From Flavobacterium chilense (GTDB taxonomy: Bacteria; Bacteroidota; Bacteroidia; Flavobacteriales; Flavobacteriaceae), in assembly GCF_001602525.1 (NCBI RefSeq), contig NZ_LSYT01000005.1, positions 62,001 through 126,000 on the forward strand: DNA of 64,000 bases. The letters run 5' to 3'. This document shows positions 8,538 through 17,494 of this stretch, in pieces. How positions within the stretch are numbered: position 1 is the first letter of the stretch; each line of letters begins with the position of its first letter. The translations under genes were made by a program, and so were the position numbers. Below the pieces are notes generated by a model. It was not told the DNA's origin. It made no database searches and saw only the letters and a program-made list of their open reading frames with translations.

Positions 8538-9357
8538 ACCAATCGAAACCCTGCATCTCTTCCCTATTCTGGATAGCTTGCTAATTGACCTTTTGAAATC
8601 ATTAACCGAAGAAGAATGGAATGCGAAAACAGTTGCTAAAAAATGGACTGTAAAAGACATCTCTTCACATTTACTCGATGGAAATTTAAGAGGTTTATCG
8701 ATTTCCAGAGATCAGTATTTTGGAGAAAAACCTGAAAACATAAACTCATACAGCGATTTGGTTGATTTTCTGAATCAGCTTAATATGACCTGGACAAATG
8801 CGACAAAAAGACTCAGTCCAAACGTCATCATTAGTTTATTAGAAACTACAGGAAAAGAATATTATGAGCATTTACAAACATTAAATCCTTTTGAAAATGC
8901 TATCTTTTCAGTTGCCTGGGCAGGTGAAGAAACGTCATTAAACTGGTTTCATATTGCGCGCGAGTACACTGAAAAATTTCTTCATCAGCAACAAATCAGG
9001 GATGCTGTTGGAAAACCAGCGCTTTTTACCAAAGATTTATTTTATCCCTTCATTCATACCTTTATGCAGGCTTTACCAAATGCATACAGAAATACAAATG
9101 CGAAAAACGGTACAGTTATAAGTTTAATTGTTACCACTTCAATTGGCGGACAATGGAGCATTATTAAAGAAGATGAAATCTGGAAATTTATCGATACTCC
9201 TGCCCAATCTGATGCCATCATAAAAATTGATCCAAATGATGCCTGGCTTTTATTTTCTAAAGGAATGACTTCTACAGATGCAAAAGAAAAAGTAGAAATC
9301 ATTGGCGATACAACTCTCGCCGAAACAGCTTTGCATATTGTAGCCGTTATGGCATAA
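8518..9357 (+). CDS. DinB-fold maleylpyruvate isomerase-like protein
   Basis: A 279-residue protein with an N-terminal four-helix DinB/MDMPI domain and a C-terminal SCP2-like lipid-binding domain (roughly 180-279). The motif KKWTVKDISSHLLDG and the later FHIAREYTEKFLHQQQIRDA supply the histidines expected to bind a divalent metal. The family name comes from mycothiol-dependent maleylpyruvate isomerase, but Bacteroidetes do not make mycothiol, so a different thiol or a different reaction is likely. It overlaps the mscS-type gene by 20 bases and is translationally linked to it. Confidence 0.8.
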   Translation: MKPSESKPIETLHLFPILDSLLIDLLKSLTEEEWNAKTVAKKWTVKDISSHLLDGNLRGLSISRDQYFGEKPENINSYSDLVDFLNQLNMTWTNATKRLSPNVIISLLETTGKEYYEHLQTLNPFENAIFSVAWAGEETSLNWFHIAREYTEKFLHQQQIRDAVGKPALFTKDLFYPFIHTFMQALPNAYRNTNAKNGTVISLIVTTSIGGQWSIIKEDEIWKFIDTPAQSDAIIKIDPNDAWLLFSKGMTSTDAKEKVEIIGDTTLAETALHIVAVMA

Positions 9358-9459
9358 ATCACATCTTAATTGTTTTTTCTGATAAATTTAAGGTTATAAT
9401 TTTTGCTTTTAAAATGGTTTAGTTTTAATTTAGAGATCCCTAATAAATACCATTCAAAA

Positions 9460-10449
9460 ATGAAAACCATAAAATTTATAATCTTACTACTTCCCTTTTT
9501 ATGTTTTTCGCAACAGGAAAATATAAAGGCTCTCGATATCAATTTAACCAATTACGAATATCCTTTTCCTGTACAATTTTTAGAACTGAGCAATCAGCAG
9601 CAGAATCTTAAAATGGCGTACATGGATATTAAACCGGAAAAGTATAACAACAAAAATATTGTTTTACTTCACGGAAAAAACTTTAACGGAGCTTATTGGG
9701 AAACGACAATAAAAGCACTGAGAAAAGAAGGTTTCAGAGTAATAGTTCCCGATCAGATTGGTTTTGGAAAATCATCTAAACCAGATCATTTTCAATACAC
9801 TTTTCAGCAATTTGCCCAAAATACCAAAAAATTACTGGATCATTTAGGAATAGAGAAAACAACTATTTTGGGACATTCTATGGGCGGAATGTTAGCTACA
9901 AGATTTGCCTTAATGTATCCGGAAACTACTGAAAAATTAGTGCTGGAAAATCCAATTGGTTTAGAAGACTGGAAACTCATTGTACCTTACAAACCAGTAG
10001 ACTGGTGGTATGAATCAGAATTAAAACAAAACTATCAAAATATAAAAAGCTATCAGATGGCGAATTATTATGATGGAAAATGGAATGCTGATTTCCAGAA
10101 ATGGGCAGAACTTGGCGCCGGATGGACATCGGCTCCTGATTATGCTAAAGTTGCCTGGAACTCTGCTTTGATGTACGACATGATTTTTACACAACCCGTT
10201 TTGTATGAATTCAAAAACATCAAAAGTCCAACCCTTTTAATTATCGGAACCAGAGATAAAACAGCCATTGGAAAACCTTTAGTATCAGAAGAAATTAGAA
10301 AAACAATGGGAAATTATTTAGAATTGGGAAAGAAAACTCAAAAAGCAATTCCAAACTCCAACTTAGTCGAAGTTCCTAATACCGGGCATTTGCCCCATAT
10401 TGAATCTTTTGATCAATTTATAAAACCATTAATCGTATTTTTGAAATAA
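9460..10449 (+). CDS. Secreted alpha/beta hydrolase
   Basis: A 329-residue exported hydrolase. ATG at 9460 gives a clean signal peptide (MKTIKFIILLLPFLCFSQ); a longer frame upstream is not used. The catalytic triad is visible: nucleophile Ser140 in GHSMGG, acid Asp266 in GTRDKT and His310 in NTGHLPH. LLHGKNFNGAYWE is the oxyanion-hole strand. The overall pattern resembles epoxide hydrolase/haloalkane dehalogenase/proline iminopeptidase relatives in the periplasm. The substrate is unknown. Confidence 0.88.
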   Translation: MKTIKFIILLLPFLCFSQQENIKALDINLTNYEYPFPVQFLELSNQQQNLKMAYMDIKPEKYNNKNIVLLHGKNFNGAYWETTIKALRKEGFRVIVPDQIGFGKSSKPDHFQYTFQQFAQNTKKLLDHLGIEKTTILGHSMGGMLATRFALMYPETTEKLVLENPIGLEDWKLIVPYKPVDWWYESELKQNYQNIKSYQMANYYDGKWNADFQKWAELGAGWTSAPDYAKVAWNSALMYDMIFTQPVLYEFKNIKSPTLLIIGTRDKTAIGKPLVSEEIRKTMGNYLELGKKTQKAIPNSNLVEVPNTGHLPHIESFDQFIKPLIVFLK

Positions 10450-10504
10450 TATTTTTTTTATGCCATCAATTTTGTGGCAAACTTTAACTTAAAAACTAAA
10501 ACAC

Positions 10505-10894
10505 ATGTTTACAATTGAACAAATAAAAGAAGCGCATGCTAAAGTACAAAGCGGTGCAGATTTTCCAAATTATATACAAGATTTGATTATTTTGGGCGTA
10601 AAAGGTTATGATACCTTTGTACATAACGGCAACGTAGAATATTATGGAGTTAATAATTACAAAGTTTCATCTGACGAAAAATATGCTGAAATTGAGGTTG
10701 CTCCTGTCGCCAACAAAGAACGTTTTATTGAATTTTTAGTCATGCATCAGGATGGACAAACCGATTATTTGACATTTTGCAAACATGCCGCGCAATCCGG
10801 AATTGCAAAATGGCGTGTTGACATCATCGAAATGACCTGTACTTATTTTGACAAAGCAGATAACGAAATACTCATCGAGAAAATCCCTTCTTAA
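10505..10894 (+). CDS. DUF1398 family protein
   Basis: A 129-residue soluble protein. The layout FTIEQIKEAHAKVQSGADFPNYIQDL, then GVKGYDTFVHNGNVEYYG and a late CTYFDKADNEILIEKIP matches DUF1398 (YbcV-like). Databases sometimes call it a phage envelope protein, but there is no phage gene nearby. No enzymatic role is known to me. It is followed by a short inverted repeat before the next gene. Confidence 0.75.
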   Translation: MFTIEQIKEAHAKVQSGADFPNYIQDLIILGVKGYDTFVHNGNVEYYGVNNYKVSSDEKYAEIEVAPVANKERFIEFLVMHQDGQTDYLTFCKHAAQSGIAKWRVDIIEMTCTYFDKADNEILIEKIPS

Positions 10895-10918
10895 TTTTTA
10901 TCCAGCCAACCAATAACA

Positions 10919-10941
10919 GGGTAAATAACCACTATTTACCC
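10919..10941 (+). promoter_or_regulatory. 9-bp inverted repeat ahead of a GTG start
   Basis: GGGTAAATA (10919-10927) and TATTTACCC (10933-10941) form a perfect stem with a 5-base loop, 19 bases before the GTG at 10961. A T-run starts only after a 9-base gap, so this is either a weak terminator for the DUF1398 gene or a leader/operator for the next gene. Confidence 0.4.
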
Positions 10942-10960
10942 ACTTTTAACTTTTTTTACT

Positions 10961-11758
10961 GTGAAAACAATATTCGCTCTAGCCCTTTCTACCATTTTAT
11001 TTGCCTGTAACTCCAACCAAAAGGATCATAAAATAAATCAACCAAAAAAAGAAACACCAACTGAAAAAGTTGCCGATAAAAAAAGCAAAAAAGATACTAT
11101 TTATGAACTAATGTCTGCATACGACGATCCTAAAATGGCTAATCAAATAATTGATAATAAGAAAACATTAAAGGAGCTTTCGGACAAACAGGTATTTTTA
11201 GACATTCAGACAAAATTACTTCCAAAACTACCTATTGAACAACAAACTTTTTTTCAGGAAAACCCAGATTACGAATTAATTTCACTGGCAAAAGGAAGCC
11301 TGTTTGAAAAAAACAGCAACGACTTTGCTTTTATTGTTTATGATAAAAAGAAGAATAAAATTTCGATTCTGTTCTATAATGGTGTAACAGATAAATATGT
11401 TAAACTGCATGAAGACATAAAAGTCATAGACGGTTTTAGAACTGAAGTTTCCGACGACTATCCTAGTGGATCACCCGAATATCAATTTGCAAATGACTTT
11501 TTAATTTACGACCAAAGTCAACTTGAAAAAAGTACCAATACTTATTTAGAATATCCTCAAATTAAAATTACTGACATATCAAAAGACGAAGATTTTGTAT
11601 TAAAGCACGGATCTTTTGCAAAAAAAGCTTCAAAAACAAATTTAGCCCATACATTTTGCATCGCCACAAGCAATGTTTACAGCAATTGGGATTGCTTGCA
11701 ATACAACAAAACAAACAATACTTTTTTATATTTTTATACACAGGCTTTTGCAGATTAG
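10961..11758 (+). CDS. Lipoprotein, function unknown
   Basis: A 265-residue protein with a GTG start. The signal MKTIFALALSTILFAC puts the lipid on Cys16, followed by a Lys/Glu-rich linker to about residue 50. The body contains no motif I recognise. A stretch near 115-130 (NDFAFIVYDKKKNKISILFYNG) looks like a beta-hairpin. Its start lies just behind a 9-bp inverted repeat. It is likely anchored in the outer or inner membrane; role unknown. Confidence 0.75.
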   Translation: MKTIFALALSTILFACNSNQKDHKINQPKKETPTEKVADKKSKKDTIYELMSAYDDPKMANQIIDNKKTLKELSDKQVFLDIQTKLLPKLPIEQQTFFQENPDYELISLAKGSLFEKNSNDFAFIVYDKKKNKISILFYNGVTDKYVKLHEDIKVIDGFRTEVSDDYPSGSPEYQFANDFLIYDQSQLEKSTNTYLEYPQIKITDISKDEDFVLKHGSFAKKASKTNLAHTFCIATSNVYSNWDCLQYNKTNNTFLYFYTQAFAD

Positions 11759-11803
11759 TAATATTTAAAATGATTTAAAGAAAAAACAACCAAAGAGACC
11801 TAA

Positions 11804-12688
11804 ATGTCAGATCAAATTTTGCTCCGTACCACTCCTAAAGATCTTTTACAATCAAAAGCTTCTTTTTTCAGAAAAATCATTCTGATGATCCTGTTTTCAA
11901 TTTGTTTTTCAGGTTTTGCACAAAATAAAAAAGCAAATTCTAAATTTAAAGTAATTGCTTTTTATACAGCCAAAAACGACCAGGCTCATATCAGTTTTGT
12001 ACATGAAGCAAATAAGTGGTTTCCAAAAATAGCACAGGAAAATCATTTTGAATATGATTCGACCAGCAATTGGGACAACCTGAATGCAAAGTTTTTAGCC
12101 CAATATAAAGTTGTTTTATTTTTAGACACCAGACCCGAAACACCAAACCAGCGGGAAGCTTTCCAGAAATATATGGAAAACGGAGGCGGCTTTATTGGGT
12201 TCCACTTTTCTGCCTTCGCATTAAATGGTTCTGCTTATACACAAAACTGGAATTGGTATCACAATACTTTTCTGGGTTCCGGTGAATATGGCAGCAATAC
12301 CTGGCGACCAACATCGGCAGTTTTACGAATTGAAAGCCAACATCCTGTAACTAAAAACATCTCAAAAACATTCAAATCAGCACCAAACGAATGGTACAGA
12401 TGGAGTAATGATTTGAGAAAAAATCCCGATATAAAAATACTTGTTGCGATTGATGACAGTAGTTTTCCGCTGGGAACAGGCCCAAAACCAAACGAAATCT
12501 GGCATGAAGGTTATTATCCGGTAGTCTGGACAAACAAGAATTATAAAATGCTTTATGTCAATATGGGACACAATGATATTGATTACGAAAACAAAACCAA
12601 TAAAACCCTTTCGTATACTTTTGAAAATAAAGTACAAAGTCAGCTCATTGTCAATGCATTGCTTTGGATGGGAAATTCTAAAAAATAA
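11804..12688 (+). CDS. Secreted ThuA-like domain protein
   Basis: A 294-residue exported protein with a long charged N-region before the hydrophobic signal core (about 25-40, ending GFAQ). The rest is one ThuA-like domain of the class I glutamine-amidotransferase-like fold: FKVIAFYTAKNDQAH, then VLFLDTRPETPNQREAFQKYM and GGGFIGFHFSAF. The conserved HPVT and NMGHND segments near the end are family features. ThuA proteins are linked to trehalose/sucrose or glycoside metabolism, often in the periplasm; the exact reaction is unsettled. The sulfurtransferase gene starts 12 bases after it. Confidence 0.85.
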   Translation: MSDQILLRTTPKDLLQSKASFFRKIILMILFSICFSGFAQNKKANSKFKVIAFYTAKNDQAHISFVHEANKWFPKIAQENHFEYDSTSNWDNLNAKFLAQYKVVLFLDTRPETPNQREAFQKYMENGGGFIGFHFSAFALNGSAYTQNWNWYHNTFLGSGEYGSNTWRPTSAVLRIESQHPVTKNISKTFKSAPNEWYRWSNDLRKNPDIKILVAIDDSSFPLGTGPKPNEIWHEGYYPVVWTNKNYKMLYVNMGHNDIDYENKTNKTLSYTFENKVQSQLIVNALLWMGNSKK

Positions 12689-12700
12689 ATGTACTAAAAG

Positions 12701-13546
12701 ATGTCAAATATACTTTCGCCAATTATAGATCCTGAAGACTTACTAAAAATAAAAGATTCTTCTGCAGTAGTTTTAATCGATGCCAGAGCCGGAATCAATG
12801 CTAACGAAAATTATCAAAAAGAACATCTTAAAGATGCTCGTTTTGTAGATTTAAATAAAGATTTAGCAACCGTCGAAAATCCGGTAAACGGCGGAAGACA
12901 TCCTTTACCATCTTTAGAAAAATTTTCGAAAGTACTTGCTAAACTCGGGATTTCACCCAAAAGTCATGTCATCATTTATGACGATAAAAACGGGTCAAAC
13001 GCTGCTGCCCGATTTTGGTGGATGCTCCGAGCCATAGAACATGAAAAAGTTCAGGTTTTAAACGGAGGTTTACAAGCTGCTATAAAAACCGGATATCCAA
13101 CAAGCTCAGAAATCGAAAATTTTGAACCTGCTGAAAATTATTCAATTCCTGAATGGAAATTGGGTATAGCCGATATTAATGAAGTTGAAAGAGCCCGAAA
13201 TAGCAACGAAAACATTGTAATTGATGTAAGAGACAAAAACAGATTTGATGGCTTAACAGAACCGCTTGATTTAATCGCAGGACATATTCCGGGCGCAATA
13301 AATATCCCGTTTAGTGAAAACTTAGACGAAAATGGATTTTATAAACCAGCAGAAGTTTTAGCAGAAAAATATTCAAAAATTACAGAAAATAAAAATTCTG
13401 AAAATATAATCGTGCATTGTGGTTCAGGCGTTACAGCCTGTCATACTTTGCTAGCGATGGATTATGCAGGACTTGCAATTCCAAAACTTTATGTAGGATC
13501 CTGGAGCGAATGGTCAAGAAACGATCGCGAATTGGCAACAAAATAA
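12701..13546 (+). CDS. 3-mercaptopyruvate-type sulfurtransferase (two rhodanese domains)
   Basis: A 281-residue cytoplasmic protein with tandem rhodanese domains (about 8-130 and 165-280). Only the second carries the active cysteine, Cys240 in HCGSGVTACH. The CGSGVT loop is the pattern of 3-mercaptopyruvate sulfurtransferases, whereas thiosulfate enzymes usually have CRxGxT. It would transfer sulfur from mercaptopyruvate to a thiophilic acceptor. It is 12 bases behind the ThuA gene and probably co-transcribed. Confidence 0.88.
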   Translation: MSNILSPIIDPEDLLKIKDSSAVVLIDARAGINANENYQKEHLKDARFVDLNKDLATVENPVNGGRHPLPSLEKFSKVLAKLGISPKSHVIIYDDKNGSNAAARFWWMLRAIEHEKVQVLNGGLQAAIKTGYPTSSEIENFEPAENYSIPEWKLGIADINEVERARNSNENIVIDVRDKNRFDGLTEPLDLIAGHIPGAINIPFSENLDENGFYKPAEVLAEKYSKITENKNSENIIVHCGSGVTACHTLLAMDYAGLAIPKLYVGSWSEWSRNDRELATK

Positions 13547-13563
13547 AACATTGTTTTTGATAC

Positions 13564-13700
13564 TAACACATAGAAACATAATTTTTATGTGTGTAAATAA
13601 AGAATACAAAAAGAAACACGTTTCTTACACATAGCTATGTTTGTTTAAATAAGTGAAACGCCTATTTTAAAATTTACAAAAACTATGTTTCTATGTGTTA
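13564..13700. repeat. ACATAGAAACATA inverted-repeat region
   Basis: TAACACATAGAAACATA (13564-13580) is exactly inverted at 13684-13700, 103 bases apart. Between them are related words (CACATAGCTATG, ATTTTTATGTGTG) and a short AAGAAA/TTTCTT hairpin. It fills the gap between the sulfurtransferase and the ABC protein genes and looks like a dispersed intergenic repeat. Confidence 0.6.
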
Positions 13701-13736
13701 AGAATACCAACAACAGTTTTAAAATACAAATACAAA

Positions 13737-14978
13737 ATGCAACATTGGGATATACTTTTATCAAATCAGGTAAATAAAAAAGCTTTTATAGAAACATTAC
13801 TTTCCGGCGAAGCCAAAGGAGAATTAGCCGTTTTTAACAACCAAAAAGGAATTTTGTTCTCAGACATCGCCATCGAGAAATTTATCGAAAAAGAATACCA
13901 ATATGATATCGTCGAAGCCGCTCCGGATTCACACAGACAACTGAGAACCTTTTCATCAGGCGAACGTAAAAAAGAGTTTTTAAAATATTGCATCAATCAA
14001 AATCCTGATTTTATCATTTTTGATAATCCCTTTGATCATTTAGATCAGGCTTCGCGTGTAACCCTGGCGCAATCTCTTGAAAAACTAACCAATACTATTG
14101 CCATTATCCAACTAGTCAATCGTGTTGTTGATGTTTTGGATTTTGTTCCCAATAAAGCCCAAATCAAAGACAATACATTCGAGTTACATCCTGTTTTAAA
14201 AACAGAAAATCACTTTAAAACCCTGAATACGTCAGCAATTCCAAAAGCGATAGAACCACATTCCTTCCACGAAAGTGTATTAATCAAAATGGATCATGTT
14301 TCTGTAAGTTATGACGACCGAAAAATTGTAGACAACATTTCATGGACTATAAAACAAGGCGAATTCTGGCAGTTAATTGGTCCAAACGGTTCCGGAAAAA
14401 GCACTATTTTATCCTTAATTACAGGAGATAACCCAAAAGGATTTGGGCAAAATTTATATTTATTCGGAAGAAAAAAAGGAACTGGCGAGAGCGTTTGGGA
14501 CATCAAAAAACAAATTGGAATTTTCACTACTTCAATGACAGATCTGTTCCAAAAAGGACACACCTTAGAAGAAATGATACTTTCCGGCTTTTTTGACTCT
14601 ATTGGTCTTTACATCGAACCAACCACTTTACAAAAACAAACTGTAGCCCAATGGCTTGAAGTAATTGAAATGAGTCATTTACGTAAAAAACGTTTTATCG
14701 ATCTTTCAATCGGTCAGCAAAGAGTTGCCTTAATTGTTCGTGCCGTTCTTAAACATCCGCCATTATTGATTTTAGATGAACCTGTAGAAGGTTTAGACGA
14801 CGAAAATGTCGATTTGGTTATTCAGTTAATCAATACCATAAAACAAGAAACAAATGTTAGTATTTTATACGTTTCGCATCGTATAGAATCCGGCCTTGCT
14901 CCTACTTCGGTTTTTGAACTTTTGCCAAATCCAACAGGATCAATTGGTAAAATAAAATACCACTCGGAGTTAAATTAA
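13737..14978 (+). CDS. ModF-like tandem ABC ATPase with degenerate first half
   Basis: A 413-residue soluble protein with two ABC ATPase halves and no membrane segment. I start at ATG 13737 because the upstream extension overlaps the intergenic repeat. The second half is complete: Walker A GPNGSGKST at about 215-223, a later LSIGQQR signature and Walker B LLILDEP. The first half has a signature (TFSSGER) and Walker B (FIIFDNPFDHLD) but no GxxGxGKS Walker A. The domain order resembles E. coli ModF. Its substrate and partner are unknown, and molybdate genes are absent here. The next gene follows after 7 bases. Confidence 0.8.
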   Translation: MQHWDILLSNQVNKKAFIETLLSGEAKGELAVFNNQKGILFSDIAIEKFIEKEYQYDIVEAAPDSHRQLRTFSSGERKKEFLKYCINQNPDFIIFDNPFDHLDQASRVTLAQSLEKLTNTIAIIQLVNRVVDVLDFVPNKAQIKDNTFELHPVLKTENHFKTLNTSAIPKAIEPHSFHESVLIKMDHVSVSYDDRKIVDNISWTIKQGEFWQLIGPNGSGKSTILSLITGDNPKGFGQNLYLFGRKKGTGESVWDIKKQIGIFTTSMTDLFQKGHTLEEMILSGFFDSIGLYIEPTTLQKQTVAQWLEVIEMSHLRKKRFIDLSIGQQRVALIVRAVLKHPPLLILDEPVEGLDDENVDLVIQLINTIKQETNVSILYVSHRIESGLAPTSVFELLPNPTGSIGKIKYHSELN

Positions 14979-14985
14979 AAACAAA

Positions 14986-15600
14986 ATGAAAATAAAATAT
15001 ATCCTGGTATTAGCATTACCTCTGCTCATTACTTCGTGTTGCAATACAATTTCGACAACAAAAACAGCATACAAAATAAGCGAAACCACTGCCCTGAAAT
15101 CCAACTGGAATTTCAATTCTAAAGAATGGTTTCTCGAAAAAGACACCTTAACAGGAACCGGAGGTCCAATGCATTGGGGCGTAATCGAATCTAAAAAGAA
15201 GCTTCCGGCAAATTACGAAATCACGTTTAATGCAAACATGACCAAAGAGTCTTTGTTTGAAATCATGTTAAACATTGATAAAGAAAATTACATCAGGACT
15301 TACTTATATCAAATCGATCAGAATATTGTAATTGGTAAAGGTGTTTACCACAAAAACAGTGACGAATATGATAAACGAGGCGGTCCAACATTATTTAAAA
15401 AAGTAATGAAACTGGAAAATAACAAATGGTATTCGATAAAGATTAAGGTTCAAAACAACCAATTATACTTCTCAGTTGACAACACCAGCTTTTTAGAATG
15501 TTCAATCGAAAAAAGCAATTTAAGCCCAAAAGGAAAGCTAGGTTTCATCACAAACGGCGAAGTCAAAATAACTGACTTAACAATTAAAGCCATTCAATAA
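14986..15600 (+). CDS. Lipoprotein with DUF1080/LamG-like domain
   Basis: A 204-residue lipoprotein. The signal ends in LPLLITSCC, with lipid on Cys18. The mature part is a single jelly-roll domain; the run from NWNFNSKEWFLEKDTL to a C-terminal GKLGFITNGEVKITDLTIKAI is typical of the DUF1080 (3-keto-disaccharide hydrolase) / concanavalin-like group. A carbohydrate-related role is plausible but not shown. It sits 7 bases behind the ABC gene, with a shared terminator after it. Confidence 0.75.
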   Translation: MKIKYILVLALPLLITSCCNTISTTKTAYKISETTALKSNWNFNSKEWFLEKDTLTGTGGPMHWGVIESKKKLPANYEITFNANMTKESLFEIMLNIDKENYIRTYLYQIDQNIVIGKGVYHKNSDEYDKRGGPTLFKKVMKLENNKWYSIKIKVQNNQLYFSVDNTSFLECSIEKSNLSPKGKLGFITNGEVKITDLTIKAIQ

Positions 15601-15670
15601 GTTTTAACCATTCAGGGATTAAGAAAATTAAGTTCAACGGTTAACTAACTTAATCTCTTAATAGTAAAAT

Positions 15671-15699
15671 AAAAAAAGCTCCCAACAGGAGCTTTTTTT
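15671..15699. terminator. Bidirectional terminator
   Basis: AAAAAAAGCTCC and GGAGCTTTTTTT form a stem around CAACA. It separates the plus-strand lipoprotein gene from the converging rluD and works on both strands. Confidence 0.9.
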
Positions 15700-15740
15700 A
15701 CTATAAAATTATCTAATTGACCAATTATCACATTATCTAA

Positions 15741-16784
15741 TTAATTCTCTTCATCTTCAGTATTATGCGATTTCACATAATTACGCCATTTCTCTAAACA
15801 ATCCTGAAAATCCTGAGGCAACTCCGTATCAAAACGCATCATTTCGCCTGTATTTGGATGCACAAAACCAAGTGTTTTAGCATGAAGCGCCTGACGAGGT
15901 AAAGCTTTAAAACAATTCTCTATAAACTGTTTGTATTTTGTAAACGTAGTTCCTTTCAAAATCAAATGACCACCGTAACGCTCGTCGTTAAACAACGGAT
16001 GCCCAATGTGTTTCATGTGAGCACGAATCTGGTGTGTTCTTCCTGTTTCCAGTTTACAGGAAATCAAAGTCACATATCCAAAACGCTCCAAAACTTTATA
16101 ATGGGTAATCGCAGGTTTTCCAATCTCAGGATCAGCAAAAACAGCCATTTGCATACGATCTTTCAAATGTCTGGCAAGGTTACCTTCAATCGTTCCTTCT
16201 TCTTCAGCAACATTTCCCCAAACCAGAGCGATATACTCACGTTCAGATGTTTTGGCCTCAAATTGTTTCGCCAGGTGTGTCATCGCAGCTTCAGTTTTTG
16301 CCACCACCAAAAGTCCGGATGTATCCTTATCAATTCGGTGTACCAATCCCGGGCGTTCGCTACTGTTCATTGGCAAATTATCAAAATGATGTGCCAAAGC
16401 ATTTACCAAAGTTCCTGTATAGTTTCCGTGACCAGGATGCACCACCATTCCCGGCTCTTTATTAATCAGCAACAAAGCTTCATCTTCATAAACAATATTC
16501 AACGGAATATCTTCCGGAAGAATATGGTTTTCAAATGGCGGATGTGATAACATTACCGTTACTACATCAAATGGTTTAACCTTATAATTTGATTTTACCG
16601 GAATATCATTTACAAAGATATTTCCTTCAGTTGCAGCGTTCTGAATTTTATTTCGTGTTGCATTCTGAATCAAATTCATTAAATATTTGTCAATACGCAA
16701 AAGCGCCTGACCTTTAGGGACTTCAAATCTGAAATGTTCGAATAATTCGTCTTCCAGATCTAAATTTTCAATATTATTGCTCAT
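15741..16784 (-). CDS. rluD: 23S rRNA pseudouridine synthase RluD-type
   Basis: A 347-residue RluA-family enzyme that isomerises uridines to pseudouridine in 23S rRNA. I start at MSNNIEN (16784), which overlaps the end of the PASTA gene by 11 bases. An S4 RNA-binding domain (about 24-80) precedes the catalytic domain, whose Asp152 lies in GLVHRIDKDTSGL. The downstream GRTHQIRAHMKHIGHPL motif is also diagnostic. The overlap implies translation coupled to the PASTA protein. RluD rather than RluC or RluA is inferred from the S4 domain and overall length. Confidence 0.9.
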   Translation of the reverse strand: MSNNIENLDLEDELFEHFRFEVPKGQALLRIDKYLMNLIQNATRNKIQNAATEGNIFVNDIPVKSNYKVKPFDVVTVMLSHPPFENHILPEDIPLNIVYEDEALLLINKEPGMVVHPGHGNYTGTLVNALAHHFDNLPMNSSERPGLVHRIDKDTSGLLVVAKTEAAMTHLAKQFEAKTSEREYIALVWGNVAEEEGTIEGNLARHLKDRMQMAVFADPEIGKPAITHYKVLERFGYVTLISCKLETGRTHQIRAHMKHIGHPLFNDERYGGHLILKGTTFTKYKQFIENCFKALPRQALHAKTLGFVHPNTGEMMRFDTELPQDFQDCLEKWRNYVKSHNTEDEEN

Positions 16785-17397
16785 CTTTTGGGGTTTCAGT
16801 AGTTGGTGCAGCTGTACTGTCTGCAGCCTGACCTTCATCTTCATAAGTTGCTTTTCCGTCTCCTAAAACCAAGTCGATTTTTGAAGCTTTCAACACACGA
16901 TCTCCTACTTTTAAATTTCTTCCTTTATAACGCATTTCCAAAACCATATCTTTTCCAAGATTCGGAATATATGTAATCGTTCCTGCCTCAAGCCCTAAAG
17001 CTTTTAAAGTTGGAACCGCCTCACGATATGTTTTCTCAATCAAATCAGGGATTCTGACAGATGAAAAACCAGATGCATTAATTTTAATATATATTTTTCT
17101 TCCCACTTTAACCATCGTTCCCGGCAACGGATCCTGCTCAACAACGCTGTATTTTGGAAATTCACTTCTATAATCAACACTGTCCAAAAGCACATAATCT
17201 AAATCCAGTTCATCTAATTTTGCCTCCACTTGCTCTTCAGTTAGTTTAGCCAAATTTGGAACCGCAATTTCGTGTCCGTGATCAGTTGTAAAAGTCAACC
17301 AATGCATAAACAAATAACCCAAAACCGCAATAATAGCAGCCGCACTCAATACTTGTAAAAAAAACACCCGGCTAGTTAAATACTTACGTAAACTCAT
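16774..17397 (-). CDS. Membrane-anchored PASTA-domain protein
   Basis: A 207-residue protein started at MSLRKYL (17397). One membrane helix (about 11-33) is followed by two extracytoplasmic PASTA repeats, GHEIAVPNL through about residue 106 and VRIPDLIEKTYREAV through about 175, and an acidic Pro/Thr-rich tail. PASTA domains bind muropeptides or beta-lactams in penicillin-binding proteins and Ser/Thr kinases; here there is no kinase or transpeptidase domain. Its position with ddl, a cell-wall gene, on the other side of a divergent region fits a wall-sensing role, but that is inference. Confidence 0.88.
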   Translation of the reverse strand: MSLRKYLTSRVFFLQVLSAAAIIAVLGYLFMHWLTFTTDHGHEIAVPNLAKLTEEQVEAKLDELDLDYVLLDSVDYRSEFPKYSVVEQDPLPGTMVKVGRKIYIKINASGFSSVRIPDLIEKTYREAVPTLKALGLEAGTITYIPNLGKDMVLEMRYKGRNLKVGDRVLKASKIDLVLGDGKATYEDEGQAADSTAAPTTETPKDEQ

Positions 17398-17417
17398 ATA
17401 TTTATTTTTAGTTGACG

Positions 17418-17425
17418 CAAAGATA
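17418..17425 (-). promoter_or_regulatory. -7 box for PASTA-rluD operon
   Basis: TATCTTTG, followed by CG, is an exact TAnnTTTG match on the minus strand, 20 bases from the PASTA start codon. A TTG lies upstream but with only 14 bases of spacing. Confidence 0.6.
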
Positions 17426-17494
17426 AAGCTATTTCGTTTCAAAAAAAATGATAATTTTGTTTAAAACAAGAAAGCTTTTAATACAGGTTATGAT

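Noticed and set aside
10505..10894. A phage gene, since DUF1398 is often called phage envelope protein
   Set aside because: No phage neighbours; the label is a historical misannotation.
15966..16547. A 193-codon frame antisense to rluD
   Set aside because: Shadow of rluD, with His/Ser/Phe-rich composition typical of antisense translation.
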